A stretch of 64,000 bases of DNA from Pseudonocardia sp. 73-21 (GCF_001899645.1 NZ_MKVV01000044.1:176399-240398), one strand, 5' to 3'; shown: positions 25,952 through 34,834, counted from the first letter of the stretch. Notes: generated from the sequence alone by a model not told the origin. Numbers and translations: made by a program.

Positions 25952-26914
25952 ATGGACGAGCTCGTCAGCCGTATCCGCATCGACCCGCGCGCCGCGGTCC
26001 GCGTCACGTTCGACCCGTACTCGAGCGTGCTCGCCCTGGCCTGCGCCGGGGCCCGGGACCACCGGCGCGGGCTCGCCACCGCACCCGCCCGGATCGCCGG
26101 CCGGTTCCCGCAACGGGGTCTGGCCGCGGTCGCGCGGATCGTCGCGCCCGGCAGCTCGGTGGCTCCCGACTGCCTGAGCCCGCACGACCCGGCCCACGAC
26201 ACCGACGTGCGCGCGGAGATCGGCCGGCTCCGTGACCTGTCGGCGTCGGAGCTGCTCGGCGACCTGCGCGAGACGTTCGACGACCGGCCGCCCCGGCAGT
26301 GGGAGGAGATCGCCGCCGCGCCGCAGCGGTGGGCGCACGACGTCGCCGACGTGCTCGACGCGCTGTGGGCCGTCGTCGAGCCGGTGTGGCGCCGCGAGGA
26401 CGCGCTGCGCGGGCGCGAGGCCGAGCGCGTCGGGGCCGCCGCGGCGCGGGAGGCGCTCGACATCGTGCTGGCGCAGGCCCATCCGCGCGGTCGCGCCCAG
26501 GACGGCTGCCTGGTGTTCCCCGATCCCGAGGGCACCGAGCTCGACGCGTCGGGCCGCACCGTGGTGCTGGCGCCCGTGCTCAGCGGGCTGGACGTCTCGA
26601 TCTCCAACCTCGACCGCCCCGACCTCGTCTGGCTGGCCTACCCGGTGGCCGCGGGCGCCCCGCCCGACGACCCCACGGGCCTCGCCGCCCTGCTCACCCC
26701 GATGCGGGCGCAGCTGCTGGCCCGGCTCGACGGCGAGTGGGCGATGGGCCGCATCGCCGGGGCACTGGGCACGACCGCGAGCGCCGCCACCCACCACGTC
26801 GACGCGCTGGTGGCCGCCGGCCTGGTGACGCGCCGTCGCGAGGGCCGTCACCACCTGGTGGCCCGCACCGCCCGCGGCGACGGCGTCCTCGACCTCTACG
26901 GGATGACCGGCTGA
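25952..26914 (+). CDS. Winged-helix regulator (DUF5937/ArsR-like)
   Basis: This 320-residue protein has a long N-terminal region of unknown fold. Its C-terminal winged helix is WAMGRIAGALGTTASAATHHVDALVAAGLVTRRREGRHHLVARTARG, as in ArsR-like actinobacterial regulators. The N-terminal RVTFDPYSSVLALACA is typical of DUF5937. ATG 25952 lies right after GGGGGAG with too short a spacer, so the exact start is uncertain; the frame opens at 25928. It could regulate the upstream importer, but the GntR-type palindrome there argues for another factor. Confidence 0.75.
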   Translation: MDELVSRIRIDPRAAVRVTFDPYSSVLALACAGARDHRRGLATAPARIAGRFPQRGLAAVARIVAPGSSVAPDCLSPHDPAHDTDVRAEIGRLRDLSASELLGDLRETFDDRPPRQWEEIAAAPQRWAHDVADVLDALWAVVEPVWRREDALRGREAERVGAAAAREALDIVLAQAHPRGRAQDGCLVFPDPEGTELDASGRTVVLAPVLSGLDVSISNLDRPDLVWLAYPVAAGAPPDDPTGLAALLTPMRAQLLARLDGEWAMGRIAGALGTTASAATHHVDALVAAGLVTRRREGRHHLVARTARGDGVLDLYGMTG

Positions 26915-26933
26915 CGGGTCGGGACGGGACGGG

Positions 26934-27896
26934 TCAGCCGTCGGGGGCGGGCACCGTGATCGACGCCGGCACGGGGCGGCCGAACAGCAGCGCCGCCACG
27001 TCGCTCACGGCGTGCACGCCGCCGGCGAGCGAGCCGGCCGGCCCCACCTGATACATGATCGCCAACGTGTAGCGCTCGTCCGGCCCCGCGAAGCCGACGG
27101 TGTCGGTGACCCAGTGCTTGCCGTAGGAGTCCGACTCGAACGACCAGCCGTCCTTGTTGCCGGGCTGCTGCGCCGCGCCCGCTCCCCAGACGCCCCACTG
27201 CTGGTTGGACGCCACGCCGCGCATCGCCGGGACGAGGTGGTCGCGGTCGGGGCCCTGCAGGACGTGGGCCATCAGCGCCGCGAGGTCGTCGGTGGTGCAC
27301 TTGACGAAGCCCCAGTACGTCGAGGAGGTGAAGCCCGGGACGAAGTGCAGGCCGGTCATCCCCAGGTCGTCGCGGAACCGCGCGAGCATGGCGTCGCCGC
27401 CGAACCTCTTCCACAGCCGGTCCGACGCGGCCTCGTCGGAGAAGTTCAGCATCGTGTCCATGTCGTGCCGGTCGGCCGCGGTGAGCGTGATGTCGCCGGT
27501 GCGGTTGCGCGCCAGCAGGTCGGACGCGATGGCCAGCTTGATCGTGGACGCCGTCCAGCCCTCGTGGGTGGTGTCGCCGGTGCGCCACACCGCGCCCGTC
27601 CGGCGGTCCGTGAACGCGACGGCCAGGTAGCCGTGGGCACCCACCGTGCGGCGGCTGTAGGCCTCGACGGCGGCGAACCGGCTCTGCTGCTCACAGCTCC
27701 AGGCGGACGCGGGGCAGGCCGGCGGGGCGGAGGTGGGAGCAGCGGTGGGAGCAGCGGTGGGAGCAGCGGTGGGCGCGACGGCCGTCGTGGTGACCGGAAC
27801 GGTGGTGGCGACCGGCGACGCGACCGGGGCGGGCGCACCGCACCCGGTGAGCACGGCTCCGGCCAGCAGGACGGTCGCGGCGTGTCGGCGCATCAT
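26934..27896 (-). CDS. Beta-lactamase/serine-hydrolase-like lipoprotein
   Basis: This 320-residue lipoprotein (lipobox AVLTGC, C19) has a Thr/Ala/Pro-rich linker with three TAAP repeats at about 42-57. A penicillin-binding serine hydrolase domain follows. The catalytic motif is S117-T-I-K120, followed by LNFSDEAASD in place of SDN and NKDGWSF in place of KTG. These changes suggest a PBP-like or esterase role rather than an efficient beta-lactamase. The linker is encoded by 12-bp direct repeats near 27731-27775. ATG 27896 fits the signal peptide, and the upstream in-frame extension runs through the 22-bp repeat array and is not coding. Confidence 0.82.
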   Translation of the reverse strand: MMRRHAATVLLAGAVLTGCGAPAPVASPVATTVPVTTTAVAPTAAPTAAPTAAPTSAPPACPASAWSCEQQSRFAAVEAYSRRTVGAHGYLAVAFTDRRTGAVWRTGDTTHEGWTASTIKLAIASDLLARNRTGDITLTAADRHDMDTMLNFSDEAASDRLWKRFGGDAMLARFRDDLGMTGLHFVPGFTSSTYWGFVKCTTDDLAALMAHVLQGPDRDHLVPAMRGVASNQQWGVWGAGAAQQPGNKDGWSFESDSYGKHWVTDTVGFAGPDERYTLAIMYQVGPAGSLAGGVHAVSDVAALLFGRPVPASITVPAPDG

Positions 27897-28000
27897 CGCC
27901 GCGGACGGTACCCGCGGGCCCGGTCCGGCCCACCGCCCAGGGCCCGCCCCACGACCTGACGGCGCGCCGAAACGGTCGGGACCGCATCGGGGTCCACGCC

Positions 28001-28210
28001 CGCGAGTCGGCACTTTCCCGCCCGCGAGTCGGCACTTTCCCGCCCGCGAGTCGGTGGTTTCCCGCCCGCGAGTCGGCACTTTCCCGCCCGCGAGTCGGCG
28101 GTTTCCCGCCCGCGAGTCGGCGGTTCGGGATGCCACGTCGGCGCCGGATCCGGTCAGGTCGTGCGCCCGAAACCGCCGACTCGGTCACCCGAAACCGCCG
28201 GCTCGCGGGG
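28001..28210. repeat. 22-bp tandem repeat array with two inverted copies
   Basis: CGCGAGTCGG recurs at 28001, 28023, 28045, 28067, 28089 and 28111, exactly every 22 bases, each followed by CACTTTCCCGCC or a GGTTT variant. On the far side, two inverted copies (AAACCGCCG-A/G-CTCG) start at 28166 and 28188, again 22 bases apart. The inverted copies encode the last residues of the molybdoenzyme. There are no spacers, so it is not a CRISPR. Large hairpins or a cruciform are possible. Confidence 0.85.
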
Positions 28211-30436
28211 TGGGGTGCTGGCCGCCGGCTCCCCCGTCGCCGTCACCGTCACCGGGATCGCGTTGAGGGCGGCGTTGCCCGAGAGCGGGTCGATCACCAG
28301 CTCGTCGGTGAGCAGGTTGCTGTTCACCCCGGGGTGGGCGGCCGCGACGGTGCCGGCGTGGGTGGCGTGACCCCAGCCGTGCGGGAGGCTGACCACCCCG
28401 GGTCGGATGTCGTCGGTGATCGTCACCGGCGCCTCCACCGACCCGACCCGCGACGTCACGCGGGCGCGGTCGCCGTCGACCAGGCCGAGGGCGGCGGCGT
28501 CGACCGGGTTGACGTGCAGTGTGCAGCGGTCGGCGCCCCTCACCATCGCGGGCAGGTTGTGCATCCAGGAGTTGTTGGAGCGCAGGTCCCGCCGCCCCAC
28601 GAGCACCGGGCCGTCGGACGCGCCGAGCAGGTCGTGCAGGCGCTCCGCGTCGGCGATGATCACGGGCGGGGCGAGCTCCACCGTGCCGCTCGGCGTGCGC
28701 AGGACGTCGGGCAGCCGCGGCTGCAACGGGCCGAGGTCGACGCCGTGCGGGGCCGCGGCGAGCACGTCGAGCGTGAGGCCGTCCGGGTCGGCGCCGAAAC
28801 CGTCGCCGTACGGACCGGTGCGCAGCAGCAGGTCGAGCAGCCGGTCGGCGCCACGGCGGGAGCCGAGTGCCGCCACCAGCTCCGCGGGGTCGCGGCCGTG
28901 CACCGGCGAACAGGGGTCGGCGACGGCCGCCGCGGCGGCCGTCAGCGTGACGGCATCGTCGAGGGCCTCGGCGGTGGTGCCGGCGGCGATCGCGGCGAGC
29001 CGCAGCAGCATCTCGCCGTCACCCGGCCGCGCGGGGTCGGCCGGGAACACCGGCGGCGACCAGCGCGCGACGTTCCGTGCGGCGAACTGCGCGAACACGA
29101 TGTCGTAGTGCCCGCGGGTGAGCGGCGACGGCGCGGGCAGCACGACGTCGGCGTGCCGCGTGGTCTCGTTGAGGTAGGCGTCCACCGAGACCATGAAATC
29201 CAGCTGTCCGAGCGCCGCCTCCAGCCGGGCGCTGTTGGGCGTGGAGAGCGCGGGGTTGCCGGCCACCGTGATCAGCGCCCGGACCCGGTCGGCGCCCGGC
29301 GTGTCGATCTCCTCGGCCAGTGCGGCCACGGGGAACTCCCCGAGCGCGCTGGGCAGGCCCCGCACGCGGGTGCGCCGGGAGCCGGGGATCCGCACGCCGC
29401 GCCCGGAGCCGTGCGGCCCGGCCGTGTTGGCCCCGCCCGCGGCGGCCGCGGGGAACAGCACGCCGCCGGGGCGGTCGAGGTTGCCCGTGAGCGTGTTGAG
29501 GACGTCCACCAGCCAGCTCGCGACGGTGCCGTGCGCGGTGGTGCAGGTGCCGATGCGCCCGTACACCGCGGCGGACGGGGCGGCGGCCAGCTCGTGGGCG
29601 AGCCGCCGGATCGTCGACGCCGGCACGCCGCACCCCTGCGCCACCACCTCGGGCGGGAACGACGCCACCGCCTCCCGTACCTCCTCCACCCCGCTGACGT
29701 GCGGCAGCGACGACACGACGAGCCCGTCGGCGAACAGCGTCTGCGCCATGGCCGCCAGCAGCAGCGCGTCGGCGCCCGGGCGGATCGTGAGGTGCTCGTC
29801 GGCGGCCCGGGCGGTGCGCGTGCGGCGCGGGTCGACCACGACGAGCCGCCCGCCCCGGCGGCGCAGCGCACGCAACCGTCCCGGCATGTCCGGTGCGGTG
29901 AACAGGCTGCCGTTGCTCACCAGTGGGTTGGCCCCGAGCACGAGCAGGAACTGCGTGTGGTCGACGTCGGGGATCGCGATGGACAGGCCCGTGCCGAACA
30001 TCAGCGCCGACGCCACCTGCTTGGGCATCTGGTCGACGGTGCTGGCCGAGTAGCGCTGGTCGGTGCCGAGTGCGCGGATGAGCACCGGCCCGTAGAGCGT
30101 GGCCGCGTGGTCGTGCGAGTTGGGGTTGCCCAGGTAGACGGCCACGGCGTTGCGTCCGTGCCCGGCCAGCAGCGGCGGGAGCCGGGCCTCGATCTCGGCG
30201 TAGGCCTCGTCGAACGTGGCGGGCACGAGCACGCCGTCGCGGCGCACCAGCGGGGTGGTGAGGCGGTCGGGATCGTGGTGCAGGTCGCCGAGGGCCACAC
30301 CCTTGGGGCACAGGAAGCCGTGGCTGCCCACGTCGTCGGGATCGCCCCGGACGCTGAGCACGTCGGGGCCGTCGGTGGTGATCGTGAGCCCACAGGTGGC
30401 CTCGCACAACGGGCAGGTACGGAACGCGACGGTCAC
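28154..30436 (-). CDS. Molybdopterin-dependent oxidoreductase with [4Fe-4S] (FdhA/BisC-like)
   Basis: The 760-residue protein of the DMSO-reductase superfamily carries an intact N-terminal iron-sulfur motif, C8-x2-C11-x3-C15-x27-C43 (CPLCEATCG, FLCPKG). Core motifs include YLGNPNSHDHAATLYG, RYSASTVDQMPKQ, LVLGANPLVSNGS and, in the C-terminal cap, DLRSNNSWMHNLP and SLPHGWGH. No Tat signal is present. It resembles oxidoreductases paired with acyl-CoA metabolism genes in actinobacteria, and the substrate is unknown. GTG 30436 overlaps the TetR stop. The final ~17 residues are encoded by the inverted 22-bp repeat copies, so the C-terminus may have been rewritten by repeat insertion. Confidence 0.88.
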   Translation of the reverse strand: MTVAFRTCPLCEATCGLTITTDGPDVLSVRGDPDDVGSHGFLCPKGVALGDLHHDPDRLTTPLVRRDGVLVPATFDEAYAEIEARLPPLLAGHGRNAVAVYLGNPNSHDHAATLYGPVLIRALGTDQRYSASTVDQMPKQVASALMFGTGLSIAIPDVDHTQFLLVLGANPLVSNGSLFTAPDMPGRLRALRRRGGRLVVVDPRRTRTARAADEHLTIRPGADALLLAAMAQTLFADGLVVSSLPHVSGVEEVREAVASFPPEVVAQGCGVPASTIRRLAHELAAAPSAAVYGRIGTCTTAHGTVASWLVDVLNTLTGNLDRPGGVLFPAAAAGGANTAGPHGSGRGVRIPGSRRTRVRGLPSALGEFPVAALAEEIDTPGADRVRALITVAGNPALSTPNSARLEAALGQLDFMVSVDAYLNETTRHADVVLPAPSPLTRGHYDIVFAQFAARNVARWSPPVFPADPARPGDGEMLLRLAAIAAGTTAEALDDAVTLTAAAAAVADPCSPVHGRDPAELVAALGSRRGADRLLDLLLRTGPYGDGFGADPDGLTLDVLAAAPHGVDLGPLQPRLPDVLRTPSGTVELAPPVIIADAERLHDLLGASDGPVLVGRRDLRSNNSWMHNLPAMVRGADRCTLHVNPVDAAALGLVDGDRARVTSRVGSVEAPVTITDDIRPGVVSLPHGWGHATHAGTVAAAHPGVNSNLLTDELVIDPLSGNAALNAIPVTVTATGEPAASTPPREPAVSGDRVGGFGRTT

Positions 30437-31014
30437 CAGGTCAGTCCTCTCAGCAGCAGGTCGGCGAACTGCCGCCCGACGTCCTCGGCGGTGAGCGCCC
30501 CGGCCGGCCGGTACCAGCTGCCGAGGTGGTGGACCGCCCCGAAGAAGTAGGAGACGGCCAGGTCGGCGTGCACGTCGGAGCGCAGCTCCCCCGAGGCCTG
30601 TCCGTCGTGCACCATCTCCCGGAACCGCTCGTGGTAGGCGCGGCGGCCCTGGCGCACCCGCTCGCGCGGCTCGGGGCCGAGCAGGTGCACGGAGCGCTGG
30701 AAGATCGTCGTGTCGTCGAGGTTCGCGATGCTGGTGAGCACGACGTCGCGGGCCGCGGCGTGCAGGCGCTCGGCAGGGGTCCCGGGCCCGTCCGCGATCT
30801 CGTCGAGCCGCCGGGACTGCAGGCGCAGCACACGGGCGTACACCTCGTGGAGCAGCTCGTCCTTGGACGAGAAGTAGTGGTAGAGCGCCCCCTTGGTGAC
30901 GCCCGCCGCGTCCACGATCTGCGCCACCGACGTGCCGTCGTAGCCCTGCTTCGCGAACAGCTGCGTCGCGGCGGCGAGCAGCCGGTCGGGAACCGCCGTC
31001 CGCGTCGCCGTCAT
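30433..31014 (-). CDS. TetR-family regulator
   Basis: This 193-residue regulator has an N-terminal HTH (LLAAATQLFAKQGYDGTSVAQIVDAAGVTKGALYHYFSSKDEL) and the TetR_C ligand domain typical of fatty-acid/CoA regulators. It diverges from an acyl-CoA synthetase gene, and its stop overlaps the start of the molybdoenzyme. ATG 31014 begins MTATRTAV. It most likely represses both directions through the 26-bp palindrome in the shared control region, with an acyl-CoA as ligand (inference from family and context). Confidence 0.9.
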   Translation of the reverse strand: MTATRTAVPDRLLAAATQLFAKQGYDGTSVAQIVDAAGVTKGALYHYFSSKDELLHEVYARVLRLQSRRLDEIADGPGTPAERLHAAARDVVLTSIANLDDTTIFQRSVHLLGPEPRERVRQGRRAYHERFREMVHDGQASGELRSDVHADLAVSYFFGAVHHLGSWYRPAGALTAEDVGRQFADLLLRGLTW

Positions 31015-31034
31015 GTCGCTCCGTCCGGGCCACA

Positions 31035-31060
31035 TGGCAGACCGACCGGATGGTATGCCA
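31035..31060. promoter_or_regulatory. 26-bp TetR operator candidate
   Basis: TGGCA (31035-31039) and TGCCA (31056-31060) flank the inner dyad ACCGACC-GGATGGT. Ten of thirteen pairs match around the centre at 31047/31048. It lies 21 bases before the TetR start and 80 bases before the divergent synthetase start. TTGACA at 31082-31087 could be a -35 for the synthetase. Confidence 0.55.
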
Positions 31061-31139
31061 GGTGGTGCCCACTGTGCGTCCTTGACACCCGCCCGTCAAC
31101 GCCGCTTCACTCGTGCGTTCGCACCGCGGAGGGACACGC

Positions 31140-32888
31140 ATGACCACCGACATCGGCCTGCCGCAGACCGTCGCCGCCCTGCCCGCCGTCGCGGCGCGGC
31201 GCTACGGCGACCGCCCCGCCCAGCGCCACCTCGCCGGTGGCGTGTGGCAGGACGTGAGCTACGCCGAGCTGCGGGAGATCAGCACGGAGATCGGGCTGGG
31301 TCTGGTCGCGCTCGGGGTGGCACCGGGCGACCGCGTCTGCGTGCTGGCCGACACCCGCGCCGAGTGGGTGCAGGTCGAGTTCGGCATCGCGCTGGCCGGC
31401 GCCGTCACGGTGCCGATCTACCCCTCCAGCTCGGCCGACGAGTGCGAGTGGGTGCTCGGCGACTCGGGTGCCGTGGTCGTCGTGTGCGAGAACGCGGCCC
31501 TGCAGGCGAAGGTCGAGTCGGTGCGCGACCGGCTCCCGGCGCTGCGCGAGGTGGTCCTGATCGACGGGGAGGAGAACACCCTCGCCGAGCTGCGCGCCCG
31601 CGCCGGCGACCGCGACGACCTGGAACGACGGGCCACGGCGGTCGTCCCGGACGAGCCCGCACTGATCATCTACACGTCCGGCACCACCGGCCGCCCCAAG
31701 GGCTGCGTGCTCACCCACCGCAACCTCACCGAGTGCTGCCGGGTGTGCGATGCGATGGGCGTGATGGACGCCTCCGACGTCGTGTACCTGTTCCTGCCGC
31801 TCGCGCACGTGTTCGCGCAGGTCATCTCGCTGGGGTCGGCCGGGATGGGCGCGGTCGTGGCGTACTGCAGCGACGGGGCGGCCGCGATCATGCCCGACCT
31901 CGCGGCGCTGTCGCCGACGCTGCTGCCGTCGGTGCCCCGGATCTTCGAGAAGGTCTACGCGACGGTCAGCGGGCTCGTCCCGGCGGAGATGCGCGCGAAG
32001 GCGGTGGCAGCCGGGATGGCCGTGCGGCAGCTCGAACGCGCCGGGCAGCCGGTGCCCGACGAGCTGGCAGCCGGTTACGCGCAGGCCGACGCGGCGCTGT
32101 TCACGAAGGTCCGCGCGGTCTTCGGGGGCGCGATCCGGCAGGCCATCTCGGGAGCCGCTCCGATCGCGCCCGAGATCATCGAGTTCTTCCACGCCGCGGG
32201 CGTGCCGGTCAACGAGGGCTACGGCCTGTCGGAGTCCACGGCGATGGGCACGCTCAACACCCTCGACGCGGTGCGGATCGGCTCCATCGGCCGCGCGGTG
32301 CCCGACTGCGACGTCCGCATCGCCGAGGACGGCGAGATCCTCATGCGCGGCCCCCACATCTTCGCCGGCTACTGGCAGAACCCCGGCGCCACCGCCGAGA
32401 CCCTCGTCGACGGCTGGCTGCAGACCGGCGACCTCGGCACGATCGACGACGACGGCTACGTGACGATCACCGGCCGCAAGAAGGACATCATCATCACCGC
32501 GGGCGGCAAGAACCTCTCGCCGGGCAACGTCGAGAACGACCTGCGCCTGTCCCCGTGGATATCCCAGGCCGTCATGCACGGCGACCGCAGGCCCTACCCC
32601 GTCGCCCTGATCACCCTCGACGCCGAGGCGGTCGGGCCGTGGGCGCAGGGCGAGGGGCTGCCCGCGGACATCCCCACCCTGGCGGCGCACCCGGCCGTCC
32701 GGGCGCTCGTCCAGCAGGTCGTCGACGAGGTCAACGCGCACTACGCCACGGTCGCGCAGATCAAGAGGTTCGCGATCCTCGACCACGACCTGTCGATCGA
32801 GACCGGTGAGCTCACCCCCACCCTGAAGGTCAAGCGGCGGGTCGTCGAACAGCAGTACGCGGGCCTCCTCGACGGTCTCTACGACTGA
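31140..32888 (+). CDS. Long-chain acyl-CoA synthetase (AMP-forming)
   Basis: The 582-residue adenylate-forming enzyme has a P-loop-like YTSGTTGRPKG, the A5 motif NEGYGLSES, the A7 motif TGDLGTIDDDGYVTITGRKKDIIITAGGKN and a C-terminal lysine region PTLKVKRR. It activates a fatty or carboxylic acid to acyl-AMP and then acyl-CoA in the cytosol. ATG 31140 follows GGAGGG at 5 bases. The divergent TetR gene with a shared palindrome suggests induction by its substrate or product. Chain-length preference cannot be read from sequence. Confidence 0.92.
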   Translation: MTTDIGLPQTVAALPAVAARRYGDRPAQRHLAGGVWQDVSYAELREISTEIGLGLVALGVAPGDRVCVLADTRAEWVQVEFGIALAGAVTVPIYPSSSADECEWVLGDSGAVVVVCENAALQAKVESVRDRLPALREVVLIDGEENTLAELRARAGDRDDLERRATAVVPDEPALIIYTSGTTGRPKGCVLTHRNLTECCRVCDAMGVMDASDVVYLFLPLAHVFAQVISLGSAGMGAVVAYCSDGAAAIMPDLAALSPTLLPSVPRIFEKVYATVSGLVPAEMRAKAVAAGMAVRQLERAGQPVPDELAAGYAQADAALFTKVRAVFGGAIRQAISGAAPIAPEIIEFFHAAGVPVNEGYGLSESTAMGTLNTLDAVRIGSIGRAVPDCDVRIAEDGEILMRGPHIFAGYWQNPGATAETLVDGWLQTGDLGTIDDDGYVTITGRKKDIIITAGGKNLSPGNVENDLRLSPWISQAVMHGDRRPYPVALITLDAEAVGPWAQGEGLPADIPTLAAHPAVRALVQQVVDEVNAHYATVAQIKRFAILDHDLSIETGELTPTLKVKRRVVEQQYAGLLDGLYD

Positions 32889-32911
32889 CCCGGAAAAATC
32901 TTCGCGACCGG

Positions 32912-32939
32912 TGTCGATTTCCGGGGTGGCCCGTTCGAC
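32912..32939 (+). promoter_or_regulatory. Predicted ECF42 promoter upstream of the DGPF gene
   Basis: TGTCGA (32912-32917) is separated by 18 bases from CGAC (32936-32939). As I recall, ECF42 promoters described in Streptomyces have a -35 of TGTCGA and a -10 of CGA/TC. The site lies about 50 bases before the DGPF start, and the matching sigma factor is encoded 140 bases past that gene, so autoregulation is expected. Confidence 0.65.
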
Positions 32940-32987
32940 GCATCGGTGAGGCAGCCACACGGCCGCCCGCGAAACAGGGAGTCGATC

Positions 32988-33356
32988 ATGCGCTACTTCT
33001 TCTACACCTTCGGTGACGAGTCCGTTCCCACCCCGCCGCCCACGCCCGAGCTCATGGAGGAGATGGGGAAGTTCATGGCGGAGGCGGTCGCGAACGGCTC
33101 GATGGTGGCCACCGGCGGGATGGGCCCGACGGCGATGGGCGCGAAGGTCCGCCGCCAGGGCGACGAGTACACCGTCACCGACGGGCCGTTCGCCGAGGCC
33201 AAGGAGCTGATCGGGGGATGGGCGCTGATGGACCTGCCCGACCACGACGCCGCCGTCGAGATCGCCAAGCGCTTCCTCGCGATCGCGGGCGAGGGCGAGT
33301 CCCGCTTCCGCCCGGTCTTCGGCCCGGAGGACGCGGACCCGACGCTCGACGCCTGA
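32988..33356 (+). CDS. YciI/DGPF-domain protein
   Basis: This 122-residue YCII-related protein carries the hallmark DGPFAEAKELIGGW, with the DGPF motif near residue 70, after MRYFFYTFGDESVP. DGPF proteins are small ferredoxin-like-fold proteins of unknown activity that are genomically tied to ECF42 sigma factors. ATG 32988 follows GGGAG at 6 bases. The predicted ECF42 promoter upstream and the ECF42 gene downstream make it a likely sigma target. Confidence 0.9.
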   Translation: MRYFFYTFGDESVPTPPPTPELMEEMGKFMAEAVANGSMVATGGMGPTAMGAKVRRQGDEYTVTDGPFAEAKELIGGWALMDLPDHDAAVEIAKRFLAIAGEGESRFRPVFGPEDADPTLDA

Positions 33357-33385
33357 CCCGCCCGCCCGCCCCACCCTCCCGCGCT

Positions 33386-33441
33386 GATCAAGGCATGGAT
33401 GTCGCTCCCCGCGCACGACCGACGACGTCCACGCCTTGATC
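33386..33441. repeat. Intergenic inverted repeat (19-bp arms)
   Basis: Positions 33386-33404 (GATCAAGGC core) pair with 33423-33441 (GCCTTGATC core) with two mismatches and an 18-base loop. It lies between the DGPF gene and the ECF42 gene. It could attenuate read-through into the sigma gene. A similar architecture is seen at 54244-54313. Confidence 0.6.
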
Positions 33442-33496
33442 GCCGCAGTCGGGGCGCCGCTTGCCCCGGTGATCGGGCAGGTGGTGGGATCGCGGC

Positions 33497-34747
33497 GTGC
33501 CGGCCCGGGATGCGGTGGAGGACGTCGTCCGTGCGGAGTGGGCCCGGGTGGTGGCCGGCGTCGCCCGGTTCACCGGTGACGTCGGGCTGGCCGAGGAGCT
33601 CGCGCAGGACGCCGTGGTGGCCGCGCTGGAGCAGTGGCCCGACTCGGGCGTCCCGCGCAACGCCGGCGCCTGGCTCACCACCGTCGCGAAGCGCCGGGCC
33701 GTTGATGTGTTCCGGCGCACCGAGAACGAGCAGCGCAAGTACGCGGAGCTCGGCCGGGACCTGGAGATCGACGGGGAAGGGGCGGACATGGAGCTCCCCG
33801 ACCTCGACGATTCCGGGGACCACATCGACGACGATCTGCTCCGCCTCGTGTTCGTGTCCTGCCACCCGGCGCTGGCGGTCCCGTCCCGGGTCGCGCTGAC
33901 CCTGCGCCTGCTCGGCGGCCTCACCACGGCCGAGATCGCGCGGGCCTACCTGACCTCCGAGCCGACGGTGGCCGCCCGCATCACCCGCGCCAAGAAGGCG
34001 CTGGCCGCCGCGGGCGTCCCGTTCGAGGTGCCGCCCGTGGCCGAGCGCAGGGAGCGCCTGGGGTCCGTCCTGGAGGTCATCTACCTGATCTTCAACGAGG
34101 GCTACTCGGCCACCACGGGCGACGACTGGCTGCGCCCCGGGCTGTGCGACGACGCCATCCGGCTCGGGCGGGTGCTGGCCGGTCTCACCCCGGACGAGCC
34201 GGAGGTGCACGGCCTGCTGGCGCTGATGGAGATCCAGGCGTCGCGGGCGGCCGCGCGCACCGGCCCGTCCGGGGAGCCGGTGCTGCTGCTCGACCAGGAC
34301 CGCACCCTGTGGGACCGGCCGATGATCGACCGCGGCCTGACCGCGCTCGACCGCGCCGACCGGCTCGGCGGGGGCCCCTACACACTTCAGGCGGCGATCG
34401 CGGCCTGTCACGCCCGCGCCGCCCGTCCCGAGGACACCGACTGGGACCGCATCGCCGCGATCTACGCGGTGCTGGCGGCGATGACGGGCTCCCCGGTGGT
34501 GGAGCTGAACCGGGCGGTGGCCGTGTCGATGGCCTCGGGGCCGCAGGCCGGCCTCGACCTGCTCGACACCCTCGCCGACGCCCCGGCCCTGCGCGGCTAC
34601 CACCTGCTCTCCAGCGTGCGCGGCGACCTGCTCGCCAAGCTCGGGCGCGCCGACGAAGCCCGCGCCGAGTTCGAACGCGCCGCGGAGCTGACCCGCAACA
34701 CCCGCGAGCGCGAGCTGTCCCTGGAGCGGGCCCGCAGCTTGGGCTGA
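33497..34747 (+). CDS. ECF42 sigma factor with TPR-like C-terminal extension
   Basis: The 416-residue protein has sigma region 2 (FTGDVGLAEELAQDAVVAALEQWP, WLTTVAKRRAVDVFRR) and region 4 (LRLLGGLTTAEIARAYLTSEPTVAARITRAKK). Its ~200-residue C-terminal extension contains the ECF42 signatures YLIFNEGYSA, LLALMEIQASR and ELNRAVAVSM. The extension is helical and TPR-like and takes the place of an anti-sigma factor. The start is GTG 33497. It should drive the DGPF gene upstream through the TGTCGA promoter. Confidence 0.93.
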   Translation: MPARDAVEDVVRAEWARVVAGVARFTGDVGLAEELAQDAVVAALEQWPDSGVPRNAGAWLTTVAKRRAVDVFRRTENEQRKYAELGRDLEIDGEGADMELPDLDDSGDHIDDDLLRLVFVSCHPALAVPSRVALTLRLLGGLTTAEIARAYLTSEPTVAARITRAKKALAAAGVPFEVPPVAERRERLGSVLEVIYLIFNEGYSATTGDDWLRPGLCDDAIRLGRVLAGLTPDEPEVHGLLALMEIQASRAAARTGPSGEPVLLLDQDRTLWDRPMIDRGLTALDRADRLGGGPYTLQAAIAACHARAARPEDTDWDRIAAIYAVLAAMTGSPVVELNRAVAVSMASGPQAGLDLLDTLADAPALRGYHLLSSVRGDLLAKLGRADEARAEFERAAELTRNTRERELSLERARSLG

Positions 34748-34834
34748 TCGGGTGAGTCGGCCATTCCCACCGAGCGTCACGGGCGGGACGGGAGCACGCT
34801 TCCCGGCAGCCGTTCGCCCACCCGTGGAGGATCG

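Noticed and set aside
28001..28132. CRISPR array
   Set aside because: Units are contiguous 22-mers without spacers, and no cas genes are present.
26934..28136. Longer beta-lactamase-like protein beginning at 28136
   Set aside because: The extra 80 residues are encoded by the 22-bp tandem array, and a lipoprotein signal starts at 27896.
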